Shown in pieces: positions 1 to 6,830 of a stretch of 8,871 nucleotides of DNA. Origin of the DNA: Peptococcaceae bacterium UBA2264 (GTDB lineage: Bacteria; Bacillota; Desulfitobacteriia; Desulfitobacteriales; Desulfitobacteriaceae). Position 1 is the stretch's first letter, and each line of letters starts with the position of its first letter. The stretch covers positions 1 to 8,871 of the forward strand of contig DDXI01000029.1 of assembly GCA_002347475.1 (NCBI GenBank), given 5' to 3'. The translations under genes and the position numbers were made by a program. The notes beneath the pieces are model-generated. The model did no database searches and was not told the origin of the DNA. It saw nothing but the letters and a program-made list of their open reading frames with translations.

Positions 1-1080
1 CCTGCTCTCTCCGGCAGGGAGTATACCGAGGGTGGTATTCCGATTGGCTTTGAGGATGACAAGGAATACTTTGGGACCCTGGAGAAAAAACTCTTCAATT
101 TCATCCTGGCAGTACCCAGTGAGGTCGTCCGCGCAGCCACTAGGGAAGAGTTTTATTACCAGACCGCCCTGGGGCTTTTGCGATGCCGGGACTTGACCCT
201 GATATCCGTCTGGAATCCCAGCCTATTTATTCTACATTTGGAATACATGGAGAAGAACGCAGAAAAACTGACTGCCGCTGTTGCCCTGGAAAACAAAAAG
301 AGGGGCAGGGAAGTGGGCAGGCTTCTCCGGGAAAAAGCATTCCGCAAACTGTGGCCGAACTTAAAGGTGATCAGCTGTTGGGGTGATGCCCGGGCCAGGG
401 ATTACGCTGCCCGGCTGCAGGAAATATTTCCGGAGGCAGCAGTCCAGCCGAAGGGTCTGCTGGCGACAGAGGGTTTTATCTCCTTTCCCCTGACTGAGGC
501 CCAGGGGGCAGTTCTGAGCCTTAAATCTCACTTTTTTGAGTTTGCCGCCGGGGAGGATAATAAAATATATCTGGCTCAGGAACTGGAAATAGGCCGGGAA
601 TACGCTGTGATCCTGACCACTTCCGGCGGGTTGTACCGTTACAGGCTGCAAGATATTATTCAGGTCACAGGTTTCCGGGGCCGGATCCCGGTAATCAGAT
701 TCTTAGGCAAAGAGGACAAGGTTTCCGATCTTTTTGGCGAGAAATTGAATGAACTGTTTGTCAAAGCTGCCCTGGAAAAAGCGGGAATTAAGGAAGGCTT
801 TTTTATGCTGGCCCCGGAGTCAGACCGGTATGTACTATATACAAATGCAGCAAGAGTTCCTGCAGGACTGGAGGAAGCTTTGAGAGAGAATTTTCATTAT
901 GATTATTGCCGGAAATTGGGCCAGCTTAAGGAAGTACAGATTTTTAAGCTGACGGGAAATCCGGGACAGGAATATCTGGAGGAATGTGCCGGGCGCGGCC
1001 AGCGTCTGGGCGATATCAAGCCGGCGGTTCTGCATCTGCAGGGCGGCTGGGACAGGGTTTTTAAGGGGGAATATTTATGA
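1..1080 (+). CDS. GH3-family acyl-adenylating enzyme, 5'-truncated by window edge
   Basis: The reading frame is open from base 1 to the TGA at 1078-1080 (359 visible residues), so the N-terminus and true start lie outside the window. GH3 (auxin-responsive-promoter family) enzymes activate a carboxylate as acyl-AMP and transfer the acyl group to an amine, usually of an amino acid; they are cytosolic. Visible hallmarks are an EYTEGGIPIG stretch near the start, NPSLFILHLEYM (about residues 70-81), an ATEG nucleotide-binding turn (155-158, the counterpart of the plant YGSSE motif) and the signature TTSGGLYRYRLQD (206-218). A small C-terminal domain follows. The P-loop-like SSGT motif expected near the N-terminus is not in view. 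One oddity is RLQD where the family usually has R-x-G-D. Bacterial members are about 500-560 residues, so roughly a third is missing. The gene overlaps the next by 4 bp (ATGA), indicating an operon. Family assignment is firm; the acid and the acceptor are unknown. Confidence 0.88.
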   Translation, partial: PALSGREYTEGGIPIGFEDDKEYFGTLEKKLFNFILAVPSEVVRAATREEFYYQTALGLLRCRDLTLISVWNPSLFILHLEYMEKNAEKLTAAVALENKKRGREVGRLLREKAFRKLWPNLKVISCWGDARARDYAARLQEIFPEAAVQPKGLLATEGFISFPLTEAQGAVLSLKSHFFEFAAGEDNKIYLAQELEIGREYAVILTTSGGLYRYRLQDIIQVTGFRGRIPVIRFLGKEDKVSDLFGEKLNELFVKAALEKAGIKEGFFMLAPESDRYVLYTNAARVPAGLEEALRENFHYDYCRKLGQLKEVQIFKLTGNPGQEYLEECAGRGQRLGDIKPAVLHLQGGWDRVFKGEYL

Positions 1081-2414
1081 AAATAGCCTTTCTGGCCCCG
1101 GCCGGGGCCATGCACAGATATAACGGCAGCTTTGGAAAGTCCCTGCACTATGCGCCCCTGACCCTGACAACTCTGGCAGCCCTGGTTCCGGCAGAATTGG
1201 CGGCGGAAGTTGTGATTTACGATGAAACTGCCGGGAGCATCCCGCTGGATCTGGAGGCCGACCTGGTTTGCCTAACCTGCATAACAGGGACCTCTTCCCG
1301 CTGCTATGCTTATGCCGACTATTTCCGCAGCAACGGGAAAACTGTTGTTCTGGGCGGAGTGCATCCCACCATGCTGCCGGAGGAGGCTGCCCGGCATGCT
1401 GATGTTGTTTGCACTGGCTTTGCCGAGCAGAGCTTTCCGCAGATGCTCAGGGATTATCAAAACGGCTGTTTGCAGCCGCGCTATTCTCAGGATGGCGATT
1501 TCACTATCAGCAGCAGAGTGATTCCCAGGCGGGAGCTTCTCAATAAAAAGAGATATATTACCATGAACAGCCTGGAGGCTGTCCGCGGCTGCACCCTGCC
1601 CTGCACCTTTTGTGCCTACCCGGCGGCCTTTGGCCGGACAATTTACAAGCGGCCGGTCAAGGAAGTTATTGCCGAGATTGAGGCCCTGCATTCCCGGGAA
1701 GTGCTTTTCCCGGATGTCAATCTGATTACGGACAGAGCTTATGCCGTGGAGTTGTTCACAGCCATGATCCCTCTGCAGAAAATGTGGTTTGGGCTGGTGA
1801 CTTCAGCGATAGGTATTGATGATGAGCTGGTGGCCCTATTTCAGAAAAGCGGCTGCCGGGGTTTATTGATCGGCTTTGAGTCCATCAGCCAATCCTCCCA
1901 GAAATTTATCCATAAGGGCGTCAATAAAGTCCTGGAATACGGGGAGCTAATGAAAAAACTGCACAATGCCGGTATTCTTGTCCAGGGCTGCTTCGCCTTC
2001 GGCGGCGATGATGAGGATACCTCCGTCTTTGAAAGAACTGTAGAAATGGTGCTCCAGACCAAAATTGATCTGCCCCGCTATTCCATCCTTACTCCCTTTC
2101 CTCAAACAGAATACTATAAACAGCTGGAATCCGAGAACAGAATCGTGGAAAGGGATTGGGCCATGTACGATGTGGAGCACTGTGTCTACATCCCCCGGAA
2201 AATGACCAAGGAGGAATTGGAAGGCGGAATAGAATGGGCCTGGAGGGAGACCTATAAATTCAGTTCCATTTTAAAACGGCTGGCCCCTTTTAAGAACAGC
2301 CCCTTTCTGGCTTTCCTGGTCAACTCCGGTTACAAGGGCTATGCCGATAAATTTGCCCGCTTTGGCCGAGAGGTAATGACAGACAACAGCGATATCCCGC
2401 AGGTGAAAAAATGA
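1077..2414 (+). CDS. B12-binding-domain radical SAM enzyme, first of tandem pair
   Basis: This 445-residue protein has the layout of the BchE/HpnP/HpnJ-like class. An N-terminal Rossmann-type cobalamin-binding domain (about 1-140) contains LGGVHPTMLPEEAA (92-105). A radical SAM TIM barrel follows, with the [4Fe-4S] motif C172-x3-C176-x2-C179 in the context RGCTLPCTFCAYP. The C-terminal W-x-x-Y and R-rich tail is typical of the class. Members use SAM cleavage, often with cobalamin, to methylate or cyclise unactivated carbons. The canonical DxHxxG cobalamin-ligand motif is absent: D49-E-T-A-G occupies that position with Thr in place of His, as is common in this subclass, so B12 would bind without a His ligand if it binds at all. 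The start is supported by AAGGGGGA at 1063-1070 and an ATGA overlap with the GH3 gene. It overlaps the next gene in the same way. Its substrate cannot be inferred. Confidence 0.9.
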   Translation: MKIAFLAPAGAMHRYNGSFGKSLHYAPLTLTTLAALVPAELAAEVVIYDETAGSIPLDLEADLVCLTCITGTSSRCYAYADYFRSNGKTVVLGGVHPTMLPEEAARHADVVCTGFAEQSFPQMLRDYQNGCLQPRYSQDGDFTISSRVIPRRELLNKKRYITMNSLEAVRGCTLPCTFCAYPAAFGRTIYKRPVKEVIAEIEALHSREVLFPDVNLITDRAYAVELFTAMIPLQKMWFGLVTSAIGIDDELVALFQKSGCRGLLIGFESISQSSQKFIHKGVNKVLEYGELMKKLHNAGILVQGCFAFGGDDEDTSVFERTVEMVLQTKIDLPRYSILTPFPQTEYYKQLESENRIVERDWAMYDVEHCVYIPRKMTKEELEGGIEWAWRETYKFSSILKRLAPFKNSPFLAFLVNSGYKGYADKFARFGREVMTDNSDIPQVKK

Positions 2415-3742
2415 AGATTACATTCATACTGCCGGCCATCGGCAAAAAGCCCGGGCAAAAATATATCGGGACCTGGAAAATGGAGCCTTTAACTATAGCA
2501 GTCTTAAACGCCCTGACCCCGCAGGAGATCGCAAGGGAATTATTTGATGACCGGATAGAACTCATTGATTATGACAGTAAAACTGATTTGGTGGCGATCA
2601 CAGTGGAAACCTATACGGCCAGGAGAAGCTACCAGATTGCAGCGGAGTTCCGAAAACGTGGGGTACCTGTGGTTCTGGGAGGTTATCATGTCAGCCTTCT
2701 GCCGGAGGAAGCCGCCCGGCAGGCGGATTGTATTCTTACGGGCAATGCCGAAAAGGTCTGGGGTCAGCTTCTGAGGGACTTCCAAAATAACGAACTGAAA
2801 AAGGTTTATAAAGGCGGGGTTGCCTTCACCGATATCCTGCCTGATAAAAGTATCTTTACCGGCAAAAAATATCTGCCCGTTGCTCTGGTGGAAACAGGCC
2901 GGGGCTGCTGTCATAGCTGTGAATTTTGTGCTATTGCCGGCTATTATCAGGGCATTTATTACAAAAGGGGTCATGAGCAGATCGTCAGGGATCTGGAGGA
3001 ATCGCCCTACAAATATCATTTTTTGGTGGATGACAACCTGATGGCCGACAGCGCCCATGCCCAGGCTCTTTTTGAGAAAATAACCCCGCTGCGCAAGAAG
3101 TGGGCAGGCCAGGGAACTCTGGCTATGGCGCAGGACAAGGAACTGCTGCGCAAAATGAAAAAAAGCGGCTGTGAAATCATCCTCATAGGTTTCGAATCTT
3201 TGGAGGAAGAAAGCCTCAGGCAGATGAACAAGTCCTGGAATACTGCCATCGGGGAACGAAATGAGCTCGTCAAAAGGATCCATGCTGCCGGGATCGGCAT
3301 CTATGCGACCTTTGTTTTCGGCTATGATGGGGATACACCCCAAACCTTTGAAAAAACGGTCGAGTTTGCTGAAAAGAACAATTTTTATACCGCGGCTTTT
3401 AACCATCTGCTGCCTTTTCCGGGGACCCCGCTCTATCAAAGGCTGGAGGAAGAGGGCCGGCTTTTATATGACCAATGGTGGCTGGCGGAAGATTATAATT
3501 ACGGTGAGCTGGCCTTTAAGCCCAGGCATATGTTGGCCGGGCAGTTAAGCTCTTCCTGCCGGCTGGCCCGAAAAGAATTTTCCAGACTGCCCGTGCTTCT
3601 GAGCCGCGGCTTCAGCAGCCTGAAGCGTTCCAGCCCGCTGCTGTGGGCCTTGTTCTGGGCTATGAATCTGCGCCTGGGAGAGGAAATTGACGAAAAAATT
3701 AATGTGCCTCTGGGGAGGAACCTGGATGAAATGCCGAAATGA
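2411..3742 (+). CDS. B12-binding-domain radical SAM enzyme, second of tandem pair
   Basis: This 443-residue protein shares the architecture of its upstream neighbour but is clearly divergent. Its cobalamin-binding-type domain includes DDRIELIDYD, a TYTARRSYQIA helix and LGGYHVSLLPEEAA. The radical SAM barrel carries C166-x3-C170-x2-C173 in GRGCCHSCEFCAIAGYY, with an extra Cys at 167 beside the first cluster ligand. Later barrel segments (LIGFESLEEESL, FVFGYDGDTPQTFEKTVEFA, LLPFPGTPLYQRLEEEGRL) match the family. No DxHxxG His ligand is visible. The start follows AGGTG at 2401-2405 with 5-nt spacing and overlaps the previous stop as ATGA, implying translational coupling. The two radical SAM proteins are similar but not near-identical, so they probably perform different steps rather than being a recent duplication. 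Reaction and substrate are unknown. Confidence 0.9.
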   Translation: MKITFILPAIGKKPGQKYIGTWKMEPLTIAVLNALTPQEIARELFDDRIELIDYDSKTDLVAITVETYTARRSYQIAAEFRKRGVPVVLGGYHVSLLPEEAARQADCILTGNAEKVWGQLLRDFQNNELKKVYKGGVAFTDILPDKSIFTGKKYLPVALVETGRGCCHSCEFCAIAGYYQGIYYKRGHEQIVRDLEESPYKYHFLVDDNLMADSAHAQALFEKITPLRKKWAGQGTLAMAQDKELLRKMKKSGCEIILIGFESLEEESLRQMNKSWNTAIGERNELVKRIHAAGIGIYATFVFGYDGDTPQTFEKTVEFAEKNNFYTAAFNHLLPFPGTPLYQRLEEEGRLLYDQWWLAEDYNYGELAFKPRHMLAGQLSSSCRLARKEFSRLPVLLSRGFSSLKRSSPLLWALFWAMNLRLGEEIDEKINVPLGRNLDEMPK

Positions 3743-4811
3743 TAAATATGAAATCAGCCTGGCCGGGCCCGCAGACAGCGGACATTTGCTGAGTATCTAC
3801 GAATGCGGAGATTTTAAAGGAAATATTTCTGTTTTATACACCCGCCGTCCCGACCCTTACATGTCCCTGCTGCTGGAAGGAGAAAAGGCTGTTATTCCCA
3901 TCGTGACTGATAAAGAGAACGGTGTAATAGTCGGCATGGGGGCCTGTATTATCCGCAAGGCTTACATCAATGGCGAAGTTAAAAATACTGGATATCTGAC
4001 CGGGCTGAAAGGGCTCAGCGAGTACAGAAAGCGGGTGCTGTCCATTGCAGAGGTTTATCGCTATTTATACGAACTGACCAGAGACGAAGTGGATATTTAT
4101 TACACAACGATTTTAAAAGATAATCTGAGTGTCCAGAAGATGCTGGAGAAGAAGAGAAAAAATATGCCGGAATACAGGCCCCAGGGAGAGTATACTGTTT
4201 ATTGTTTCCGGACCGGGGCCCGGCAAAACCTGCAGACCAGGCAATTCTGGCCGAAAGATAAGGGCTATTCTCTGGAAAGCGGCAGCAGAGAGGAATTGGC
4301 CAGTCTTTACCGGGCCAGCATGGGCAGTTCGAATTTTTCCCCGGCCGATCTGAGTTTATACGGGATAACAGAAAAAGATATCTGCCTTCTCCGCAATCGC
4401 CGGGGTGAAGCTGTGGCAGCCTGTGCTCTGTGGAATCAGCAGAGTTACAAGCAGTATATTGTCACAGAATATCGGGGAGTTTATAAATACGCCAAAAAAC
4501 TGCCTTTAAGACTGTTGGGCTATCCTGATCTTCCTCCGGAGAATATTCCGGCAAACTATGGCAGTATAGCCCTCCTTGCTGTCAAAGACAACGATATTTT
4601 GCTGGCAGGGTATTTTCTTAAAAAGGTGGCCGAAAAAGCTGCCAGGTATGATTTTTTGATGCTCGGTTTTTTTGAAAATCACCCTTTTAGAGCTGCTCTG
4701 GCCAGAATAAAGTGTATCAGTTATCAGAGCAAGCTCTACACCGTTCATTGGCCTGATAAAGCGCTCAGCCTGGATAACAGGCCAATAAATCTTGAGGTGG
4801 GTTTGCTTTAA
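3726..4811 (+). CDS. GNAT-like acyltransferase with two GNAT-type lobes
   Basis: This gene encodes a 361-residue protein. I chose the ATG at 3726 because GGGGAGGAA at 3712-3720 lies 5 nt upstream; in-frame starts at 3687 (TTG) and 3702 (ATG) lack this. The gene therefore overlaps the preceding one by 17 bp. The N-terminal half resembles a GNAT acyl-CoA N-acyltransferase: GVIVGMGACIIRKAYING is followed by GYLTGLKGLSEYRKR, the position of the acyl-CoA-binding strand and loop. The C-terminal half appears to repeat the fold: RNRRGEAVAACALWNQQSYK, then ANYGSIALLAVKDND, then a helix and the strand FLMLGFFENHPF. GNAT enzymes move an acyl group from acyl-CoA (or aminoacyl-tRNA in Fem-like tandem-lobed members) to an amine. 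It is cytosolic, with no signal peptide or membrane segment. As the last gene of the GH3/radical SAM operon it may acylate the pathway product. Superfamily assignment is moderate; function is unknown. Confidence 0.7.
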   Translation: MKCRNDKYEISLAGPADSGHLLSIYECGDFKGNISVLYTRRPDPYMSLLLEGEKAVIPIVTDKENGVIVGMGACIIRKAYINGEVKNTGYLTGLKGLSEYRKRVLSIAEVYRYLYELTRDEVDIYYTTILKDNLSVQKMLEKKRKNMPEYRPQGEYTVYCFRTGARQNLQTRQFWPKDKGYSLESGSREELASLYRASMGSSNFSPADLSLYGITEKDICLLRNRRGEAVAACALWNQQSYKQYIVTEYRGVYKYAKKLPLRLLGYPDLPPENIPANYGSIALLAVKDNDILLAGYFLKKVAEKAARYDFLMLGFFENHPFRAALARIKCISYQSKLYTVHWPDKALSLDNRPINLEVGLL

Positions 4812-4920
4812 ATCCTGCCCGGGAACAAGGATATCCAAGTGGATGAATTTAATTGGTCTACAGTATTTTAAGGTCAAGCAATACTCTATCAGGTAAAGTT
4901 ATACTATTTGTTGATAAGTA
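4812..4920. other. Intergenic stretch without gene or clear terminator
   Basis: Between the acyltransferase stop and the next promoter I see no coding region and no hairpin followed by a T-run. The upstream operon may therefore end by another mechanism or read through. The right half holds the AGTAT/ATACT inverted repeats listed separately. Confidence 0.5.
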
Positions 4921-4922
4921 TT
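4862..4922. repeat. Two consecutive AGTAT(T)/(A)ATACT inverted repeats upstream of promoter
   Basis: AGTATT (4862-4867) faces AATACT (4880-4885), and ATACT (4901-4905) faces AGTAT (4917-4921), with AGTATT continuing to 4922. The last copy runs into the -35 box of the serine-hydrolase promoter at 4921. The arms are short and AT-rich, so chance is possible. The placement, however, would suit a regulator-binding site. Confidence 0.3.
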
Positions 4923-4949
4923 GACGTTTGTTTTCGCATGATATATCAT
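4921..4949 (+). promoter_or_regulatory. Sigma-A/sigma-70-type promoter of the serine-hydrolase unit
   Basis: TTGACG (4921-4926) is separated by exactly 17 nt from TATCAT (4944-4949), both close to consensus. Transcription would begin near 4956-4958 and give a leader of about 125 nt before the ATG at 5083. The -10 lies inside a perfect palindrome. Confidence 0.7.
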
Positions 4950-4952
4950 GCG
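4935..4952. promoter_or_regulatory. Perfect 18-bp palindrome over the -10 box, candidate operator
   Basis: CGCATGATATATCATGCG is identical to its own reverse complement over all 18 bases and covers the -10 hexamer (4944-4949). A dimeric repressor bound here would block RNA polymerase. No cognate regulator gene is in the window, so the binding protein is unknown. The palindrome lies upstream of the predicted start of transcription, so it is more likely to act as DNA than as an RNA hairpin. Confidence 0.55.
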
Positions 4953-4986
4953 GTTATAGGAATAATTTTCTAGCAGGGAGCGGTGA

Positions 4987-5034
4987 ATGTGGGGGTGCAT
5001 TTGGACGCTTATCCCTTGTACTGACATTGCGTAA
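4987..5034 (+). CDS. Possible 15-residue leader peptide with two Trp codons
   Basis: ATG at 4987 opens a 15-codon frame ending in TAA at 5032-5034, with predicted product MWGCIWTLIPCTDIA. A plausible ribosome binding site, AGGGAG (4975-4980), lies 6 nt upstream. Two of 15 residues are Trp and two are Cys, which is unusual for random sequence of this size. The stop codon overlaps the first base of the terminator-like hairpin at 5034, so a ribosome at the stop would cover the 5' arm. This is the geometry expected of a leader peptide that couples translation to attenuation. Expression is not proven; very short frames can arise by chance. Confidence 0.4.
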   Translation: MWGCIWTLIPCTDIA

Positions 5035-5057
5035 CCGACCAAATGAGGTCGGTTTTT
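5034..5057 (+). terminator. Terminator-like hairpin inside the 5' leader
   Basis: ACCGACC (5034-5040), a six-base loop AAATGA, and GGTCGGT (5047-5053) form a perfect 7-bp stem running into five T's (5053-5057). It lies between the promoter and the serine-hydrolase start, with the Shine-Dalgarno AGGAGG only 14 nt later, so it would work as a regulated (attenuation) terminator. The U-tract is short and efficiency is uncertain. Confidence 0.6.
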
Positions 5058-5082
5058 GTCTATATCACAGAGGAGGTGCACA

Positions 5083-6651
5083 ATGAAAAAAGAATTAGAA
5101 GGGGATAAAAGTTTTCTGTTAGGGGCGATAATTGTCATTGTCCTGTTGCTTGTCTTGGTTGTCTACGCCCTTCCCCGTTGGCTTGGTCCGGAATCAGGTA
5201 CCACGCAAACCTACTGGCCCACCCAGGGCTGGCGAAGCAGCACACCTGAGGAGCAAGGCTGCGACTCAGGCAAAATGGCGGAAGGCTTGCAGGCTATCAG
5301 GGATAGAAATATCAACATACACAGTCTGCTCATTATCCGCAATGGGATGGTGATAACCGATGCTTCCTTCTACCCCTATGACGGCAAGACAGTCCACGAC
5401 ATAGCTTCGGTAACCAAGAGCATGATGACCACCCTGATCGGTATTGCCGCTAACCAGGGCAAGTTGCAGCTCGACCAGCCGATGGTCTCCTTTTTCCCCG
5501 AGCTTACTATCGCCAACCGCGATGAGCGCAAAGAACGCATCACCGTCCGGCATCTGGCCAGTATGACCTCGGGTCTGGAGTCTTTAGGATTGGAACAAGA
5601 CGAGGGGACCCTCACCGCAATGCAGGCCAGGGAAGACTGGGTGCAATTTGCCCTGGACCGCAAGGTGGTCAGCGAACCGGGAACCCAATTTGTTTATGAC
5701 AGTCCGGGGATGCATTTGCTTTCCGCTATCCTGCAGCAGGCAACGGGGATGACTGCTCTGGAGTTCGCCCGGCAGAATCTTTTTGAGCCTTTGGGTATCA
5801 AAGATGTTATCTGGCCTGTTGACCCTCAGGGTTATAACCACGGCTGGGGCGACTTGCACTTGCAGCCACGGGATATGGCCAAGCTGGGTTATTTGTGGCT
5901 CAATAAGGGTGTTTGGGAAGGCAAGCAAATCGTCTCCAGGGAGTGGGTTGAAAACTCGGTGAAGGTGCAAATCAAGACCGGCGGGGAAGATGATTACGGC
6001 TACGGCTGGTGGGTAATGTCCGGAGACTTCGGGAATGAATACGCGGCCATCGGCCGCGGCGGACAGCGGATCCAGGTGATCCCAACCCTGAATCTCATGA
6101 TCGTGACTACAGGCGGGGGTTTTGAAACTGATGAGATCATGCCTTTCCTGGAACCGGTTCTGGTTGATCCCAGCAAGCCGTTGCCGGCTGATCCCGCTGG
6201 AGTGGCGGAACTTAATGACGCTGTAGCAGCTGTTGTTCAGGTTCCGGCCCCCCGAGCGCTTGCCGCTCTTCCTGCTATGGTAAAAGCGATTTCGGGCAAA
6301 ACCTATGTTCTGGAGGCCAATCCCCTACAGCTGCAGACTTTGCGTCTCGAATTCAACGATTCTGCGGAGGCTGCCATTTACCTTAGCTTCAGCGACAGCC
6401 GCCCAGCCTCATCCCAGCAGATAGGTCTGGACGGAATATATCGTCTCGTTCCTGGTGTTTACTACCTCCCCCAAGGGATGAGGGGCTACTGGGCCGATGC
6501 CCAGACTTTTGTCCTCGAGCACGACGAGATCGCCGTTAATAATCATGCTATTTACCAGGTGTCGTTCCAGGACAACCAAATTGTGATCAAAGGCCAGGAA
6601 ACTGCCCATGAACTTAGTTTGACGGTTAAGGGCCGACTGCAAAATCCCTGA
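5083..6651 (+). CDS. Membrane-anchored serine hydrolase, class C beta-lactamase/PBP fold
   Basis: This is a 522-residue protein. The ATG at 5083 is chosen because AGGAGG (5071-5076) lies 6 nt upstream; an in-frame TTG at 5056 has no such site. Residues 11-30 (FLLGAIIVIVLLLVLVVYAL) form one hydrophobic helix after a charged N-terminus, so the catalytic domain probably sits outside the cell as an uncleaved signal anchor. Catalytic motifs of the family are S109-V-T-K112 (SxxK nucleophile and base), Y205-D-S207 (the YxN/YxS element) and GRGGQ at 324-328 in place of the H/K-x-G triad. Known relatives hydrolyse peptides, esters or D-amino acid bonds. A C-terminal extension of about 170 residues, rich in predicted beta strands, follows the hydrolase domain; I cannot assign it. 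The gene is monocistronic: its own promoter and attenuator-like leader lie upstream and an intrinsic terminator downstream. It could act in cell-wall or peptide processing; true beta-lactamase activity is not implied. Confidence 0.88.
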   Translation: MKKELEGDKSFLLGAIIVIVLLLVLVVYALPRWLGPESGTTQTYWPTQGWRSSTPEEQGCDSGKMAEGLQAIRDRNINIHSLLIIRNGMVITDASFYPYDGKTVHDIASVTKSMMTTLIGIAANQGKLQLDQPMVSFFPELTIANRDERKERITVRHLASMTSGLESLGLEQDEGTLTAMQAREDWVQFALDRKVVSEPGTQFVYDSPGMHLLSAILQQATGMTALEFARQNLFEPLGIKDVIWPVDPQGYNHGWGDLHLQPRDMAKLGYLWLNKGVWEGKQIVSREWVENSVKVQIKTGGEDDYGYGWWVMSGDFGNEYAAIGRGGQRIQVIPTLNLMIVTTGGGFETDEIMPFLEPVLVDPSKPLPADPAGVAELNDAVAAVVQVPAPRALAALPAMVKAISGKTYVLEANPLQLQTLRLEFNDSAEAAIYLSFSDSRPASSQQIGLDGIYRLVPGVYYLPQGMRGYWADAQTFVLEHDEIAVNNHAIYQVSFQDNQIVIKGQETAHELSLTVKGRLQNP

Positions 6652-6686
6652 GTTTGCCAAGCCCTGGCGATTATTCCTGCTTTTCT

Positions 6687-6710
6687 GCCACCCGATGGAG
6701 GGTGGCTTTT
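6687..6710 (+). terminator. Intrinsic terminator after serine hydrolase
   Basis: GCCACCC (6687-6693), loop GATGGA and GGGTGGC (6700-6706) make a perfect 7-bp GC-rich stem followed by TTTTAT. It sits 36 bases past the stop and closes the hydrolase transcript. Confidence 0.85.
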
Positions 6711-6776
6711 ATATACCGCTCACGCTTAAATGAAAAGCTGTTTGAAAATATTCGTGAATTTGGTCAAAAACAACAG

Positions 6777-6782
6777 TATAAT
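6777..6782 (+). promoter_or_regulatory. Probable -10 box for the phosphate-transport unit
   Basis: A perfect TATAAT lies 24-31 bases upstream of the ribosome binding site of the Pit gene. No good -35 is found at 16-18 nt (GTGAAT at 6754-6759 is poor), so the promoter may need an activator. I could not identify a convincing Pho box. Confidence 0.45.
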
Positions 6783-6830
6783 TAAAGAAACTATGCCGAG
6801 AGGAGAATTGCTATTGATACTGGGCTGATT

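Larger units (their letters stand above)
4976..5057 (+). promoter_or_regulatory. Candidate attenuator leader RNA with competing helices
   Basis: Three pairings share bases. (1) GGGA 4976-4979 with TCCC 5012-5015, plus GCG 4980-4982 with CGC 5006-5008 across a 3-nt bulge, would hide the leader-peptide ribosome binding site. (2) CATTTGGACG 4998-5007 with CGACCAAATG 5036-5045 gives nine of ten pairs. (3) ACCGACC 5034-5040 with GGTCGGT 5047-5053, followed by T's, forms a terminator. Helix 2 uses the 5' arm and loop of helix 3, so it acts as an antiterminator. Helices 1 and 2 also compete. No T-box, cobalamin or other riboswitch signature that I know is visible. Confidence 0.5.

Noticed and set aside
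2540..3439. Long open frame on the - strand (299 codons)
   Set aside because: It lies entirely antisense to the second radical SAM gene, whose motifs are unmistakable. The antisense product shows no recognisable family features.
3687..3725. Earlier TTG/ATG starts for the GNAT-like gene
   Set aside because: GGGGAGGAA at 3712-3720 is correctly spaced only for the ATG at 3726.
4956..5060. T-box or known metabolite riboswitch (cobalamin, THF, c-di-GMP, preQ1)
   Set aside because: No T-box GGTGG-ACCGCG-type element, B12 box or other core that I recognise is present; the peptide-linked attenuator explains the pairings better.
5083..6651. True antibiotic-resistance beta-lactamase
   Set aside because: The fold is shared, but the third motif is GRGGQ rather than KTG and the protein has a membrane anchor and long extension. 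General serine hydrolase is the safer call.
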